From: Vogesella indigofera
GTDB lineage: Bacteria > Pseudomonadota > Gammaproteobacteria > Burkholderiales > Chromobacteriaceae
NCBI RefSeq assembly: GCF_028548395.1
Contig: NZ_JAQQLA010000001.1
Coordinates: 124,001 to 188,000 of the forward strand
Direction: 5' to 3'
DNA length: 64,000 nt
The notes under the pieces are model-generated. The model made no database searches. It had not been told where the DNA came from and saw only the letters and a program-made list of their open reading frames with translations. This document shows, piece by piece, positions 18,785-28,992 of the stretch (the stretch's first letter is position 1; each line of letters begins with the position of its first letter). A program made the position numbers and the translations under genes.

Positions 18785-20101
18785 ATGTTCAATACCCGGC
18801 TCAAGCAGCAGATCAGCACGCTGCAACAGCAGCTGCGCACCCAGCAGGCGATTGCCAGCGCGCTGGAGCGTTCCTTTGCCAGCGTCCATTTTGATGTGGC
18901 GCGCAGGGTGGTGGCGGCCAACCAGAACTTTCTGGACACACTGGGTTACCGCCAGCTCGGCGATATCCTCGGCCAGCCGCACAGCCTGTTCTGCGCCAGC
19001 GACTATGTCGCGAGCCGTGATTACGCGCAGTTCTGGGCGCACTTGCAGCGCGGCGAGCCGTTCCAGGGCAAGGTGCAGCGCGTTACCGCCACGGGCGAGG
19101 TGGTGTGGCTGGAGGCGACGTACAGTCCGATCATCGACGCCGCCGGCCAGATCAGCGGCTACGTGAAGTTCGCAACCGACATCACCGCCCGCGTGCGCGA
19201 GGCGGCGCACAACCGCTCGGTGCTGCAGGCGCTGGATCGCGCGATGGCGACCATCGAATTCCGCCCCGATGGGACGATCGTCGGCGCCAACGACAATTTC
19301 CTGCGCACCATGGGCTACCGACTGGAGCAGCTGCGCGGCCAGCATCACCGTCTGCTGTGCGAGCGCGAGTTCGGCGACAGCGCGGAGTACGAGCAGCTGT
19401 GGCAGCGCCTGCGCCGCGGCGAGTTCTTCGCCGGCCAGATCCGGCGCCGCCACCACGACGGCCGCACGGTGTGGCTGGAGGCCAGCTACAACCCGGTGCT
19501 GGACGAAAACCAGCAGGTGGTCAGCGTGATCAAGTTCGCCACCGACATCAGCGCCCGCGTCGAGCAGGTACAGCAGGAGCGCGACAGCGCCCAGTTTGCC
19601 TACAGTTCGTCACGGCAGACGCTGGACTGGTCGGACAGCGGCGTGGCCGGCATCCGCCAGAGCGTGGACGAAATCCGGCAGATGGCCGGCAGCATCGAGG
19701 CGGCCAGCCACACGGTGCAGCAGCTGGGCGCGCGCTCGCTGCAGATCACCTCCATCGTGCAGACCATCAAGGACATCGCCGATCAGACCAACCTGCTGGC
19801 GCTGAACGCGGCGATCGAGGCGGCGCGCGCCGGCGAGACCGGACGCGGCTTCGCGGTGGTGGCCGACGAGGTGCGCAAGTTGGCGGAGCGCACCAGCGCG
19901 TCGACCACCGAAATTGCCGCCATGGTCGGCGACATCCAGCAACAGACTGGCAGCGCGGTGCAAAGCATGGCGCAGATCCTGCAACAGGCGCAGCACAGCG
20001 TGACGCTGACCCAGCGCGCCGGCAGCACCATCGCGCAGATCCGCGACGGCGCACACGCGGTGGTGGAAGCCATCGGCCGCTTTACCCATCTCAAGTCGTG
20101 A
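18785..20101 (+). CDS. Soluble chemoreceptor with two PAS domains (BdlA-like)
   Basis: 438 residues starting [17 protein letters not shown]; an in-frame extension upstream to 18725 is possible but has no ribosome site. An N-terminal coiled segment (1-25) is followed by PAS1 (about 26-145), PAS2 (about 148-270; [26 protein letters not shown] repeats as [26 protein letters not shown] in pieces) and a compact methyl-accepting signalling domain with [21 protein letters not shown]. It has no membrane helix. The order and size match BdlA of P. aeruginosa, which links redox or c-di-GMP cues to biofilm dispersal; that function here is inference. Confidence 0.9.
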   Translation: MFNTRLKQQISTLQQQLRTQQAIASALERSFASVHFDVARRVVAANQNFLDTLGYRQLGDILGQPHSLFCASDYVASRDYAQFWAHLQRGEPFQGKVQRVTATGEVVWLEATYSPIIDAAGQISGYVKFATDITARVREAAHNRSVLQALDRAMATIEFRPDGTIVGANDNFLRTMGYRLEQLRGQHHRLLCEREFGDSAEYEQLWQRLRRGEFFAGQIRRRHHDGRTVWLEASYNPVLDENQQVVSVIKFATDISARVEQVQQERDSAQFAYSSSRQTLDWSDSGVAGIRQSVDEIRQMAGSIEAASHTVQQLGARSLQITSIVQTIKDIADQTNLLALNAAIEAARAGETGRGFAVVADEVRKLAERTSASTTEIAAMVGDIQQQTGSAVQSMAQILQQAQHSVTLTQRAGSTIAQIRDGAHAVVEAIGRFTHLKS

Positions 20102-20138
20102 GCCGGCGCCGCTCGGCCTGCGCCGCCGCGGCGGCCGT

Positions 20139-20702
20139 TCAGTCGAGCTGCGGCGTGCGCTGCAGCTTGCCGGTATCAAACCCCTGCTGCCGCAGCCGGG
20201 CCAGCAGCGCGGCGTAGGCGGCCGGCGCCACGCTGCGATTGCGCGCCAGCACCCACAGGTAGTCGCGCTTCGGCTCGCTGACGGCGACCAGCTGGTAGTC
20301 CTTGTCCAGATCGATCACCCAGTAATCCCCCCACACCCACGGCAACCATGACAGCCAGGCCGGCGCGAAGCGCACCTGCAGCCTTGGCGAGCTGGCGCCG
20401 CCGATTTGCCGCGCGCTGCCGCTGGCGCTGCTGATGTCGCCATTGGCCTGCTGGCAGCGATTGTCCACCGCCACCGTGCCGTCCGCCTGCAGCCGGTAAC
20501 GGGCGCTGGCATTGGCAACGCACTTTTGCTGAAACCAGTTGGGAAAGCGGGCGATCTCGTACCAGGTGCCCATGTAGCGCGGCACATCCAGCGCGGCAAT
20601 GGTTTGCAGGTGGCCGTCGCCGGCAATGCCCGCCGGCTGCGGGCTGGCGCAGGCCGGCAGGGTGGCAAGGCATAGCAGGGCGGCAACAAGGGTCTTTTTC
20701 AT
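20139..20702 (-). CDS. blc: Outer-membrane lipocalin (Blc-like lipoprotein)
   Basis: 187 residues with a lipoprotein signal (LATLPAC, lipid-modified Cys about residue 18). Lipocalin motifs: the N-terminal GTWYEIARFPNWFQ (about 45-58), and DYWVIDLDKDYQLVAVSEPKRDYLW in the second half, containing the conserved TDY/YxxVxxP-type turn. Blc proteins bind fatty acids or lysophospholipids in the outer membrane, often under stress. It is divergent from ahpC. Convergent with the BdlA-like gene 37 bases away. Confidence 0.92.
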   Translation of the reverse strand: MKKTLVAALLCLATLPACASPQPAGIAGDGHLQTIAALDVPRYMGTWYEIARFPNWFQQKCVANASARYRLQADGTVAVDNRCQQANGDISSASGSARQIGGASSPRLQVRFAPAWLSWLPWVWGDYWVIDLDKDYQLVAVSEPKRDYLWVLARNRSVAPAAYAALLARLRQQGFDTGKLQRTPQLD

Positions 20703-20869
20703 GGGAGGGTTCCCGGCGGGCTGGCCAGCCGCGCGATCGATGTTGGGCGCGGTAATGGCGTGATAAAGAAAATAAAACTATACGAAATAAACATTCAATT
20801 GGAAATGGCTATTTCTATCCGGCATGATGGCATCCGTCAACAACGACTCACCCATCCAAGGAGCGAAGC

Positions 20870-21433
20870 ATGTCCATCATCAACAGCCAGATCAAACCGT
20901 TTGCCAGCAAAGCCTTCCACAACGGCCAGTTCATCGACGTGACTGACGAGACCCTGCTGGGCAAGTGGTCCGTTGTCTTCTTCTACCCGGCCGACTTCAC
21001 CTTCGTGTGCCCGACCGAGCTGGGCGACCTGGCTGACCTGTATCCGCAGTTCCGTGATATGGGCGTGGAAATCTACTCGGTGTCCACCGACACCCACTTC
21101 ACCCACAAGGCGTGGCACGACACCTCCGACACCATCAAGAAGATCCAGTACCCGATGCTGGCCGACCCGACGCACCTGATCTCGCGCAACTTCGGCGTGC
21201 TGATCGAGGAAGCCGGCCTCGCCGACCGCGGAACCTTCGTGATCGATCCGGAAGGCAAAATCCAGATCGTGGAAATCAGCGCCGGCGGCGTGGGCCGCGA
21301 TGCGTCCGAGCTGCTGCGCAAGATCAAGGCTGCCCAGTACGTGGCCGCGCACCCGGGTGAAGTGTGCCCGGCCAAGTGGAAAGAAGGCGATGCCACCTTG
21401 GCTCCGTCGCTGGACCTGGTAGGCAAAATTTAA
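20870..21433 (+). CDS. ahpC: Alkyl hydroperoxide reductase subunit C (2-Cys peroxiredoxin)
   Basis: 187 residues, the standard AhpC length. The peroxidatic Cys lies in [13 protein letters not shown] (about residues 39-51), the resolving Cys in [10 protein letters not shown] (about 162-171). Ribosome site AAGGAG at 20858-20863. It reduces H2O2 and organic peroxides in the cytoplasm with AhpF, which follows 175 bases downstream. The spacer between them contains one exact copy of the dispersed word (21555-21567). Confidence 0.97.
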   Translation: MSIINSQIKPFASKAFHNGQFIDVTDETLLGKWSVVFFYPADFTFVCPTELGDLADLYPQFRDMGVEIYSVSTDTHFTHKAWHDTSDTIKKIQYPMLADPTHLISRNFGVLIEEAGLADRGTFVIDPEGKIQIVEISAGGVGRDASELLRKIKAAQYVAAHPGEVCPAKWKEGDATLAPSLDLVGKI

Positions 21434-21608
21434 GCCCTGCCCCACAGAGCTCTGAGTTCACGTAACTGCGCTGTACCGGATGGCCCGGCCGACTTCTCCC
21501 GGCCGTTGCCATCTCCACCCGACATTCATTGCCGGGTGCCCCGGAAAACGGCCTTGCGGCCAACCTTGAAGCCGCTTTCCCGGGTACCCGTATACCAAGG
21601 AGCACATC

Positions 21609-23183
21609 ATGCTGGACAACAATATCAAGACCCAACTGCAAGCTTACCTGACCAACCTGCAGCACCCGATCGAGCTGGTCGCCAGCCTGGGCGGCGGGGC
21701 CAAGGACGAGGAAGTACGTGGCCTGCTGGCCGACATCGCCAGCCTGTCCGACAAGGTCAGCGTCCGCTTCGACGGCAACGATGCGCGCCAGCCTTCGTTC
21801 AGCGTTGGCCGCACGGGCGACGCCGCGCCGCGTGTGCAGTTTGCCGGTGTGCCGATGGGCCACGAGTTCACCTCGCTGGTGCTGGCGCTGCTGCAGGTGG
21901 GCGGTCATCCGTCCAAGGCCGGGCAGGAGCTGATCCAGCAGGTGAAAGATCTGCGCGGCGAATACACCTTCGAAACCTATATCTCGCTGTCGTGCCAGAA
22001 CTGCCCGGACGTGGTGCAGGCGCTGAACCTGATGGCGGTGCTCAATCCGGGCATCCGCCACACCATGATCGACGGCGCGCTGTTCCAGGACGAGGTGGCC
22101 GCCCGCCAGATCATGTCGGTGCCCACCGTGTACCTGAACGGTGAAGTGTTCGGCCAGGGCCGCATGGGGCTGGAAGAAATCGTCGCCCGGCTGGATACCG
22201 GCGCGGCGGCACGCGAGGCGGAAAAAATCGCCGCCAAGGACGCATTTGATGTACTGGTGGTCGGCGGTGGGCCGGCCGGTGCCGCCGCAGCCATCTACAC
22301 GGCGCGCAAGGGCATCCGCACCGGCGTGGTGGCGGAGCGTTTCGGCGGCCAGGTGCTGGACACCATGGGCATCGAAAACTTCATCTCGGTGAAGGAGACC
22401 GAAGGCCCGAAACTGGCGATGGCGCTGGAGCAGCACGTCAAGGAATACGACGTGGACGTGATGAACCTGCAGCGCGCCAGCAAGCTGGTGGCCGCCAGCG
22501 AAAGTGCCAGCGGCCTGACCGAAATCCAGCTGGAAAGCGGCGCCACGCTGAAGGCCAAGACCGTGATCATCGCTACCGGTGCCCGCTGGCGTGAAATGAA
22601 CGTGCCGGGCGAAAAGGAATACCGCAACAAGGGCGTGGCCTACTGCCCGCATTGCGACGGCCCGCTGTTCAAGGGCAAGCGTGTGGCGGTGGTGGGTGGC
22701 GGCAACTCCGGCGTGGAAGCGGCCATCGACCTGGCCGGCATCGTGTCGCACGTCACCCTGCTGGAGTTCGGCGATGCCATGCGTGCCGACGCGGTGCTGC
22801 AGAACAAGCTGAAGAGCCTGCCCAACGTGACCATCGTCCTGCAGGCGCAGACCACCGCGGTGACGGGCGATGGCAGCAAGGTGAACGGCCTTGACTATAT
22901 TGACCGTGCCAGCGGCGAAGCACGCCACATCGCGCTGGAAGGTATTTTCGTGCAGATCGGCCTGCTGCCGAACACCGACTGGCTGCGCGGCAGCGTCGAG
23001 CTGTCCAGCCGCGGCGAGATTCTGGTGGGCCGCCACCAGGACACCACCGTGCCCGGCGTGTTCGCCGCCGGGGATGTGACCGACGTGCCGTACAAGCAGA
23101 TCATCATCGCCATGGGCGAGGGCGCCAAGGCCGCGCTCGGCGCCTTCGACCACCTGATCCGCAGCGACGTGTCCGCCAGCTGA
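21609..23183 (+). CDS. ahpF: Alkyl hydroperoxide reductase subunit F
   Basis: 524 residues. An N-terminal tandem thioredoxin-like domain with the redox pair CQNC (about residues 128-131) is joined to a thioredoxin-reductase-like domain with the FAD motif [12 protein letters not shown] (about 217-228), CPHC (about 344-347), NADPH motif [12 protein letters not shown] (about 358-369) and [10 protein letters not shown] (about 480-489). It transfers electrons from NAD(P)H to AhpC. Ribosome site AAGGAG at 21597-21602. The gene ends at a hairpin formed from two copies of the dispersed word. Confidence 0.97.
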   Translation: MLDNNIKTQLQAYLTNLQHPIELVASLGGGAKDEEVRGLLADIASLSDKVSVRFDGNDARQPSFSVGRTGDAAPRVQFAGVPMGHEFTSLVLALLQVGGHPSKAGQELIQQVKDLRGEYTFETYISLSCQNCPDVVQALNLMAVLNPGIRHTMIDGALFQDEVAARQIMSVPTVYLNGEVFGQGRMGLEEIVARLDTGAAAREAEKIAAKDAFDVLVVGGGPAGAAAAIYTARKGIRTGVVAERFGGQVLDTMGIENFISVKETEGPKLAMALEQHVKEYDVDVMNLQRASKLVAASESASGLTEIQLESGATLKAKTVIIATGARWREMNVPGEKEYRNKGVAYCPHCDGPLFKGKRVAVVGGGNSGVEAAIDLAGIVSHVTLLEFGDAMRADAVLQNKLKSLPNVTIVLQAQTTAVTGDGSKVNGLDYIDRASGEARHIALEGIFVQIGLLPNTDWLRGSVELSSRGEILVGRHQDTTVPGVFAAGDVTDVPYKQIIIAMGEGAKAALGAFDHLIRSDVSAS

Positions 23184-23186
23184 GTC

Positions 23187-23221
23187 CAAGGTTGGCCGCC
23201 GCCTGCCTGCGGCCAACCTTT
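23187..23221 (+). terminator. ahpF terminator hairpin made of inverted dispersed words
   Basis: CAAGGTTGGCCGC at 23187-23199 pairs with GCGGCCAACCTTTG at 23209-23222, leaving a short CG-rich loop. The right arm is an exact 13-mer copy; the left arm differs in the last base. It starts three bases after the stop codon; the T tract is short, so termination strength is uncertain. Confidence 0.7.
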
Positions 23222-23222
23222 G

Positions 23223-23745
23223 AATCCCGGATGCAAGCTCCGTATCGGATGATGCGGGGCTTTTTGTCGCGCGCGACCGACGGTCGTGCAGTGGCCTATA
23301 CTGCATTGCCGCCGTAGCGCGCTGGTCACCGGCGCGGTGTGCTGCGGCAAGCGGCTGGTTCTGTCTGTGCCGTTATCTGTCTGTTTCGTCGTTCCGCGTG
23401 GTGATTTCTGCCGCAAAAATGCTGATCAATACTGATTTTCCTGCCCGCTTTCCTGATGTTATATTTTCAACAGTTGCTTGAATCTGTTTTCACTGTAACC
23501 TACGATGAAGCGTAACAAAACCAGCCGGCATCAGGGAGGAGGGCTTTCATCACGGTTGGGATTGTCAGGACGAGGTGTAGTACCGATAGAGCTTTGGTGG
23601 TGGTGCCGGCGCCCGCTGGCGCAGTCGCCGCCATACAAGAGGCCATGCGGTGTGAACGTTTTCGGCACGTGCCATGAGGTGGGAATCACGCGTGCGATTC
23701 CTTGGCAGGAACCGCCTCTACATTGCGATCTAATGGAGGCACAAC
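23223..23745 (+). other. Long structured leader upstream of the secreted 604-residue protein gene
   Basis: About 520 bases without a convincing gene. After an AT-richer stretch around 23450-23510 that could hold the promoter, the last 200 bases contain GC-rich inverted repeats: GGCGCC/GGCGC near 23610-23625, and a nested hairpin at 23676-23718 with outer arms GAGGTGG/CCGCCTC and inner arms GGAATC/GATTCC. The ribosome site of the next gene follows closely. I recognise no riboswitch family. A 113-codon frame from 23505 has no ribosome site and looks fortuitous. Confidence 0.45.
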
Positions 23746-25560
23746 ATGTTCTCATCAACCAAGCTAAGAAAGGCGCTGTCTGCCTTCGCCCTCTGCTGTC
23801 TGGGCGTCATGGGCATGGGCATCACGCCGTTCGCCTTAGCAGATAACCCGGCAAATTATTTCCAACTTGACGGCGACATGAAGGGCGGCACCCAAGAGAA
23901 GCCGGACTGGAGTGATGTCTTTGACAGCAATCTCCCTGCTGTCGGCGCCACCCCGAAAGCGTCGCTGCCTAGCGGCTTCAGTTCGCCAACCTTCGTCGTT
24001 GACTTTTTTCCAGCCACCAGCAACGACAACAGCCTGTTCGCTACCGGGAGTAAGGACACCCTGAACATCACCCCGGGCTGGCAGTGCAAGAAGACCAACA
24101 ACGTCAATGACAAGACCGATATCAACAATGCCTACGCGGTTGCCTACATCAATCCAAACAATCACCTGATTGTCTACTTTGCTCTGGATGTGGCCTCCAA
24201 TGACGGTACCAAGGATGTCGGTTTCTGGTTCCTCAAGGACCCGGACGTTAGCTGCCCGGCCGGTGGCGGCTCGACTCCCTTCGTCGGCAATCACACCGAT
24301 GGTGACGTGCTGATCGTGTCCGAATTTACCAATGGTGGCCGCGTCAGCGAGATCAAGGCCTACCGCTGGAATGGCGGCGCGAATGGTTCGCTCGGCACGA
24401 CTGCAATCGCCTCTGGCGGCGAGTGCAACGGCGATGCTTTTAACGTTTGTGCCAAGGTCAACACCGCGGTGCTCAACGGCGACGGTGCCAATGCCGATGT
24501 GCCCTGGCTGGTGAAAAGCAAGACCTCCAATCCTAGCGGCCCTGCTTACACCAGCAGCAAGGATCTGGACATCGGTATGTTCTTCGAGGGCGGCATTGAC
24601 CTGACTGCGATTGGTATCTCCGGATGCTTCAACCGCTATCTGGCTGACACCCGTTCGTCGACCTCGCTCGGTGCCACCATTTTTGACTTCGCGCTGGGTG
24701 ATTTCTCCAACTGCAGTATTGCCGCGACCAAGGCGTGTACCCAGGCAACCGTGAATAGCGACTTCGCCACCTTTACCAGTCCGTTTACGGCCACGGTCAC
24801 CAACTCCAGTCCAAGCGGAATCATCTATGACGTAACCATTAACGAGAGCTTCAACTTTGCCAATACCGGCGAAACCAGCTGCACCATCACCAGCAACACT
24901 GGCGATCAGAGTGTCAACGGCACCGAACTCATTACCGGTACGCCGGTGAAAGTGGCCAGCAGTCTGGCGCCGGGAGCGAGCGTAACCGTCGGCATTTCGT
25001 GTACCGGTAGCCTGAACAGCTTCCAGAACGCTATCCATGCGGTGGCCGGCTCGGCACCGGGGCAGAGCGATATCACGAAGGATGCGGTGGTCAGTGCTGC
25101 CAGTGCCAGTGCTTGTCTGGCCACGGTGTCCGCGGATCTGGATATCACCAAAGCCTGCCAGGGGATGCAACTGGTGGCCGGCACCAATGGTCTGGTGGCG
25201 CTGCAAGCCGATGTCAGGGTTGAAGTGACCAACCCTAGTACCTCCAACCAGTCGGTGACCATCACCACTCCGGTCGATACCAAGGTCAGCACGCTGAACC
25301 AGGTTGATTGCACTACCGGGGTCGCCAAGTCGGATCTGGTGCTGTCGCCAAACGAGACTGCCTGCTTCCTGGGTAGTTACAACCCGACCAATGCCGATCT
25401 GGTCAACCCGCCGTCCAGCGCCGCGTTCACCGATGGCGTAAGTGTATCGGGTGAGGGCAGCATCTCCGGCACCTTCACCGCAGGACCGGCGAACGCCACC
25501 TGCTACCTGTGCGACACCGATGTTGATGGCATCCCTGATGTCCTTGACTTGAGTGACTGA
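23746..25560 (+). CDS. Secreted protein of unknown function
   Basis: 604 residues starting MFSSTKLRKALSAFALCCLG, with a signal peptide cleaved near ALA-DN (about residue 32) and a strong ribosome site (TGGAGG, 23733-23738). The mature protein is rich in Ser, Thr, Asn and Asp with scattered Cys, fitting an extracellular beta-rich protein. Two regions around residues 330-425 and 465-560 start with similar Cys-containing strands (ATKACTQ; ITKACQG), suggesting duplicated immunoglobulin-like modules. It ends CDTDVDGIPDVLDLSD, a thrombospondin-type-3/EF-like calcium loop at the very C-terminus. Codon use is less GC-rich than in neighbours. I do not recognise the family. Confidence 0.8.
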   Translation: MFSSTKLRKALSAFALCCLGVMGMGITPFALADNPANYFQLDGDMKGGTQEKPDWSDVFDSNLPAVGATPKASLPSGFSSPTFVVDFFPATSNDNSLFATGSKDTLNITPGWQCKKTNNVNDKTDINNAYAVAYINPNNHLIVYFALDVASNDGTKDVGFWFLKDPDVSCPAGGGSTPFVGNHTDGDVLIVSEFTNGGRVSEIKAYRWNGGANGSLGTTAIASGGECNGDAFNVCAKVNTAVLNGDGANADVPWLVKSKTSNPSGPAYTSSKDLDIGMFFEGGIDLTAIGISGCFNRYLADTRSSTSLGATIFDFALGDFSNCSIAATKACTQATVNSDFATFTSPFTATVTNSSPSGIIYDVTINESFNFANTGETSCTITSNTGDQSVNGTELITGTPVKVASSLAPGASVTVGISCTGSLNSFQNAIHAVAGSAPGQSDITKDAVVSAASASACLATVSADLDITKACQGMQLVAGTNGLVALQADVRVEVTNPSTSNQSVTITTPVDTKVSTLNQVDCTTGVAKSDLVLSPNETACFLGSYNPTNADLVNPPSSAAFTDGVSVSGEGSISGTFTAGPANATCYLCDTDVDGIPDVLDLSD

Positions 25561-25609
25561 CCGGCAACAACTGCGGTAAACCGCTTTTTCCTGAGCATCG
25601 GGAAAAGCC

Positions 25610-25642
25610 AGGGCGATGGGTCGCAAGACCCATCGCCCTTTT
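25610..25642. terminator. Bidirectional terminator between secreted protein and protease genes
   Basis: The perfect 12-bp stem GGGCGATGGGTC / GACCCATCGCCC has a four-base loop, with A tract before and TTTT after it. It lies between two convergent genes. Confidence 0.85.
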
Positions 25643-25679
25643 CATCTGGCGACGGCTGCACGGGCACCGTCGTCTGCGC

Positions 25680-27482
25680 TTACTTGCCGCGACCCTTGCC
25701 CTTGGTCGTGGTGGTCGTGCTGCTGCCGATCACGTAGCTTGACGCGCCGCTGCCACTGTATGCGGTGGCACTGCTGTTGCTGGCCTTGGCCCCGATGCTG
25801 TAGCTCCCGGCCAGCGCCGAGCTTGGCGAGGTGACCGTCAGGGTGGTCGATGCGCTGCTGCCGGCGGCGAGGCTCAGGCTGGCATTTTTCCAGTTGCCGC
25901 TCCAGCCGCTGGGCAGGCTGCCTTGCAGGCTGAAGGTGGCGGCACTGCAGCTGCTGCTGTCGTTATTGGTGACCGCAACGGTGTAGGTCACCGCGGTACC
26001 GGCCACGACCGTGGTGCCTGGCGATGACATCAGCAGCGATGGATTGGCGCGGGTGCAGGTGCTTTTGGCAAACGTGACCTCCACGCCGATGCCGCTGCTG
26101 TTAGCCCAGGTCGGGGTGATGGTCACGCCTGCGCTGGTGTCGGTATAGCTTTGTCCGACCACCAGGGCAGGATCGGCCAGATCGGCGGTAGCGGAGTAGG
26201 AAAGGCTGCCCGGCGTCATGTCCAGTGCGTAGCTGCTCGACGCGGCACCGTCAGTGCCGGTGCGTACCCACACCCCCGCAAAGATATTGCCCGGCTGATA
26301 AATGCTGTTGGTGCTGAAGTAGTAGTCAGCCCCGATCGGCTGGCGGTATTCCAGGTAATACCAGGTTTTGGCGCCGGTAACAGGATCGGTACTCTTGAGA
26401 ATCTTCAGCCCCTTGGCGTTGCTGCCGCCCGTCTCGATTGGCTCGATCACATAGCTGCCGCTGTTCTGCACCGTGGTGATGGCGGGAGAGGCGCTGTAGT
26501 TCAACCAGCCCAGTCTTTCCTTCTGGAAGGCATTCAGATGCCCCGTTTGCCATCCCATGATATCGACGCGGTCGCCATATTCGACATAGGTGCAGCTGTT
26601 GCCGGTGGCGCTGACATCGCAGTCGAGACCGTGCGAATGCCACAAGCCGAGGGCATGGCCCAGCTCGTGCCCGACCACGCTCAGCGACATGGTGCCGTTG
26701 ATGAAGGACTGCGAGGGAACGCTGCCTACCGAGGACAAGCCGCCCCAGCTGCAGCTGCTGGTATTGGGAAACGCATACACAACGCGGGCATAGCCGGAGA
26801 GGTCAACCCCGGCGGCACTGGCTGCCGCCTTGGCGGCGCTGGCGATGTTGTCGCTGTTGCAGGTGTCGGTGCTGTTGAGTGGTAGCGTGTACCAGCCGAA
26901 TACCTTGCCGCTGAACGAGGTCTGCTGGTAGGAGTTTTCCAGGTAGAAACTGTTGACGGAGCCGCTGCTGCTGCCGAACACGAAGCTGTCCCACTGCTCT
27001 GGCGTCCAGGGCTTGTTGGTGGGTTGATCCTGGAAGTTGACCAGCAGTACCGCCGTGCTTTGCACCCCGAGGGCATCGACCCCCGTTGCCGGTGCCGCCA
27101 GATACTGGTAGCTGGTGTCGCCACCAGTTTCCAGCATCAGGCTGTTGCCGCTCAGCGTGCCCTGTACCCGTACCTTGCTGCCTGGCTCATGCTGCGGCTG
27201 TTTTGTCTTGAATTTAAGCTCATAGCGTTGCCCCGCTGCGGTCTTCAGGAACTGCCGCGAGTGGCTCTTCTTGTTCTTGAAGTCATCTTCGGTCCACAGC
27301 TCCAGTTCGCCTTCAAGCTGGGTTTGCTTGGCGGCCACGCTAGCTGGCAAGGCCTGTGTTGTCTTGCCAGATGCCTGGGCAACACTTGGTGCAGCAAGCG
27401 GCAGAAGCAGCAAGCAGGCGCCTAGCAACGTCGTCGGCAGCCCGAAACGTTGGCCGCAGGCACGCATTGCGCGTTGAAGCAT
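25680..27482 (-). CDS. Secreted M6-like zinc metalloprotease with C-terminal NEW3-type domain
   Basis: 600 residues. The start MLQRAMRACGQRFG is chosen because AGAGGA lies just upstream; an in-frame extension to 27560 lacks one. A signal peptide ends near SVAQA (about residue 36). The zinc motif HELGHALGLWHSH (HExxHxxGxxH) is at about residues 268-280. The catalytic domain is followed by a Thr/Ser-rich immunoglobulin-like domain (GTAVTYTVAVTNND...SLPSGW..., about 500-580) and a basic tail KGKGRGK. It resembles M6-family extracellular proteases. The dispersed-word variant AACGTTGGCCGCA falls inside the signal-peptide coding region (27446-27458). Confidence 0.88.
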   Translation of the reverse strand: MLQRAMRACGQRFGLPTTLLGACLLLLPLAAPSVAQASGKTTQALPASVAAKQTQLEGELELWTEDDFKNKKSHSRQFLKTAAGQRYELKFKTKQPQHEPGSKVRVQGTLSGNSLMLETGGDTSYQYLAAPATGVDALGVQSTAVLLVNFQDQPTNKPWTPEQWDSFVFGSSSGSVNSFYLENSYQQTSFSGKVFGWYTLPLNSTDTCNSDNIASAAKAAASAAGVDLSGYARVVYAFPNTSSCSWGGLSSVGSVPSQSFINGTMSLSVVGHELGHALGLWHSHGLDCDVSATGNSCTYVEYGDRVDIMGWQTGHLNAFQKERLGWLNYSASPAITTVQNSGSYVIEPIETGGSNAKGLKILKSTDPVTGAKTWYYLEYRQPIGADYYFSTNSIYQPGNIFAGVWVRTGTDGAASSSYALDMTPGSLSYSATADLADPALVVGQSYTDTSAGVTITPTWANSSGIGVEVTFAKSTCTRANPSLLMSSPGTTVVAGTAVTYTVAVTNNDSSSCSAATFSLQGSLPSGWSGNWKNASLSLAAGSSASTTLTVTSPSSALAGSYSIGAKASNSSATAYSGSGASSYVIGSSTTTTTKGKGRGK

Positions 27483-28278
27483 GACATTCCTCTCATCATC
27501 AAAAGAAAAGCCCATCCCCCGCAACGGCCTACACGGCTGATGACTGTACTCGTAGAACACACATTTTCTGAAAACAGAATAAATGTTTTCATTGATGCGG
27601 TTTTATTTGTATCAGTATCTGCTTACAAGTGTTTTATGGCGTTTGTTCAGCTATGCGCCGGTTAACTGCTGACCCGGACGGCGGGTGATGAATATTCCGA
27701 GAATTTACTTAATATTGAAGAGCGAACTATACACAACGCACAGGCAATGGCAATGTCGCCAAAAAGCAATCTCTGAAATATATGAATACGATTGTTTTTA
27801 TTGTTGTTTTTTGATTTTGTCATGGATGTTTGTTTATTTTATATTAAACATAATGATACCAATCATTCCAATATTTTATTGATTTAAATTTGAATTCTAT
27901 AATTCATAATCAATATAAATTACTTGGTGACGATAAATAACCCGGAATAGATCAAATGTAAATGCGGATAGGCGATGCCAGGATGACAGGACCGCATGCC
28001 GGCTCGCAGCGTGCTTGCTGCGGGGCGGTATGCGGAATGGGAACGGGGCAGGGTAGGTCGCAGGAAACATGGCGCAGCAACGCGCCGGCAGCGGGGCTGC
28101 GGCCAACGTTGGTGGGGCCGGGTGGGAAATGCGGGTATGGCGTGCGAATGCAGGCCGGCGGTGCGCTAGTGACGTCGGCGGGGCTTGCAAACGATGTCGG
28201 CGGGAGGACGTGGCGCACCTGGCTGGCCGCTGTGGCGGCTAGCCAGGTGCTACGCTGCGGCAGTGCTGCGGTGGCAGC
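27483..28278. other. AT-rich gene-poor spacer
   Basis: About 800 bases. From about 27540 to 27960 the sequence is distinctly AT-rich compared with the rest of the window, with long runs of A/T (for instance around 27830-27930); from 27960 to 28278 it returns to normal GC. The only frames are a 65-codon hydrophobic one at 27685-27882 without a ribosome site and antisense shadows. A word variant TGCGGCCAACGTT is at 28098-28110. It may be a silencer-bound promoter region or a remnant of transferred DNA. Confidence 0.5.
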
Positions 28279-28992
28279 TCAGGGCGTGGTGTTGCCCAGC
28301 AGCTGCTCTATCTTGGCCGCCGGGACGGCCCCGGCAACGCGCTCGTTATTGGCAAAGATCAGCGTCGGGGTGCCGGTAATGCGGTGGGTTCGCGCCAGTT
28401 TCGCCAGGTTGGTGATCGGGTTGTCGCACTCGCCGCTGCCCTCCGGCACGGTGTTGTCGTGCACCGACGCCAGCCAGGCCTTGGCGCGGTCCGGTGCGCA
28501 CCAGATCTTGCGCGACTTCAGCGTCGCGCCGGGGTGCAGCTGCTCGATGGGGTACAGGAATACGTAGATGGTGACATCGTTGACCTTCTGCAGCTCGCGT
28601 TCCAGCTGCTTGCAGAACGGGCAATCCGGGTCCTCGAATACCGCCAGCTGGCGTTTGCCGTTGCCCTTGACGATCTTGATCGCCTGCTCGAAAGGCAGCT
28701 TGTTGAAGCTGATCTCGGACAGTACTTTCATGCGCTCGGCGCTCAGGCTTTGCCGGGTCTGGGCATTGATCAGATTGCCCTGGATCGCGTAGCTGACCTT
28801 TTCATCAACATAGAATAACTGGCCGACGGCATAAACCTCGTACAAGCCGGTCAGTGCCTCTTTTTTCACCGAGGCCACCTCTGCGCCGGGGAAGCGTTCT
28901 TCGAATGAGCGTTTCACCGATTGCTCGTCCGCTACCGCCAGTGCCGACAGCAAGGCGGTAATCAGCAGTGAACTGCGCAGCAGTATTCTCAT
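28279..28992 (-). CDS. dsbC: Thiol:disulfide interchange protein DsbC
   Basis: 237 residues with a signal peptide (MRILLRSSLLITALLSALAVA) and ribosome site AGGAG just upstream. An N-terminal dimerisation domain (about 22-85) is followed by a thioredoxin-fold domain with the active site DPDCPFCKQLE (Cys-Pro-Phe-Cys, about residues 121-124) and cis-Pro in ITGTPTLIF (about 207-215). A second Cys pair (WCAPD...GECDN) matches the structural disulfide of DsbC. Periplasmic isomerase that repairs wrong disulfides; it may help fold the Cys-containing exported proteins nearby. Confidence 0.93.
   Translation of the reverse strand: MRILLRSSLLITALLSALAVADEQSVKRSFEERFPGAEVASVKKEALTGLYEVYAVGQLFYVDEKVSYAIQGNLINAQTRQSLSAERMKVLSEISFNKLPFEQAIKIVKGNGKRQLAVFEDPDCPFCKQLERELQKVNDVTIYVFLYPIEQLHPGATLKSRKIWCAPDRAKAWLASVHDNTVPEGSGECDNPITNLAKLARTHRITGTPTLIFANNERVAGAVPAAKIEQLLGNTTP

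Noticed and set aside
20780..20830. Possible OxyR site upstream of ahpC
   Set aside because: The AT-rich stretch has CTAT-like pieces, but the four ATAG/CTAT quarters at 7-base spacing are not satisfied.
23676..23718. Known riboswitch (for example c-di-GMP-I) in the leader of the secreted protein gene
   Set aside because: The nested hairpin is real but none of the conserved core sequences of riboswitch families I know are present.
23505..23846. 113-codon frame in the leader of the secreted protein gene
   Set aside because: No ribosome site, overlaps the real gene start, and its composition reflects the GC-rich inverted repeats.
27685..27882. 65-codon hydrophobic frame in the AT-rich spacer
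   Set aside because: AT-rich DNA yields Ile/Phe/Tyr-rich frames by chance; no ribosome site was found.
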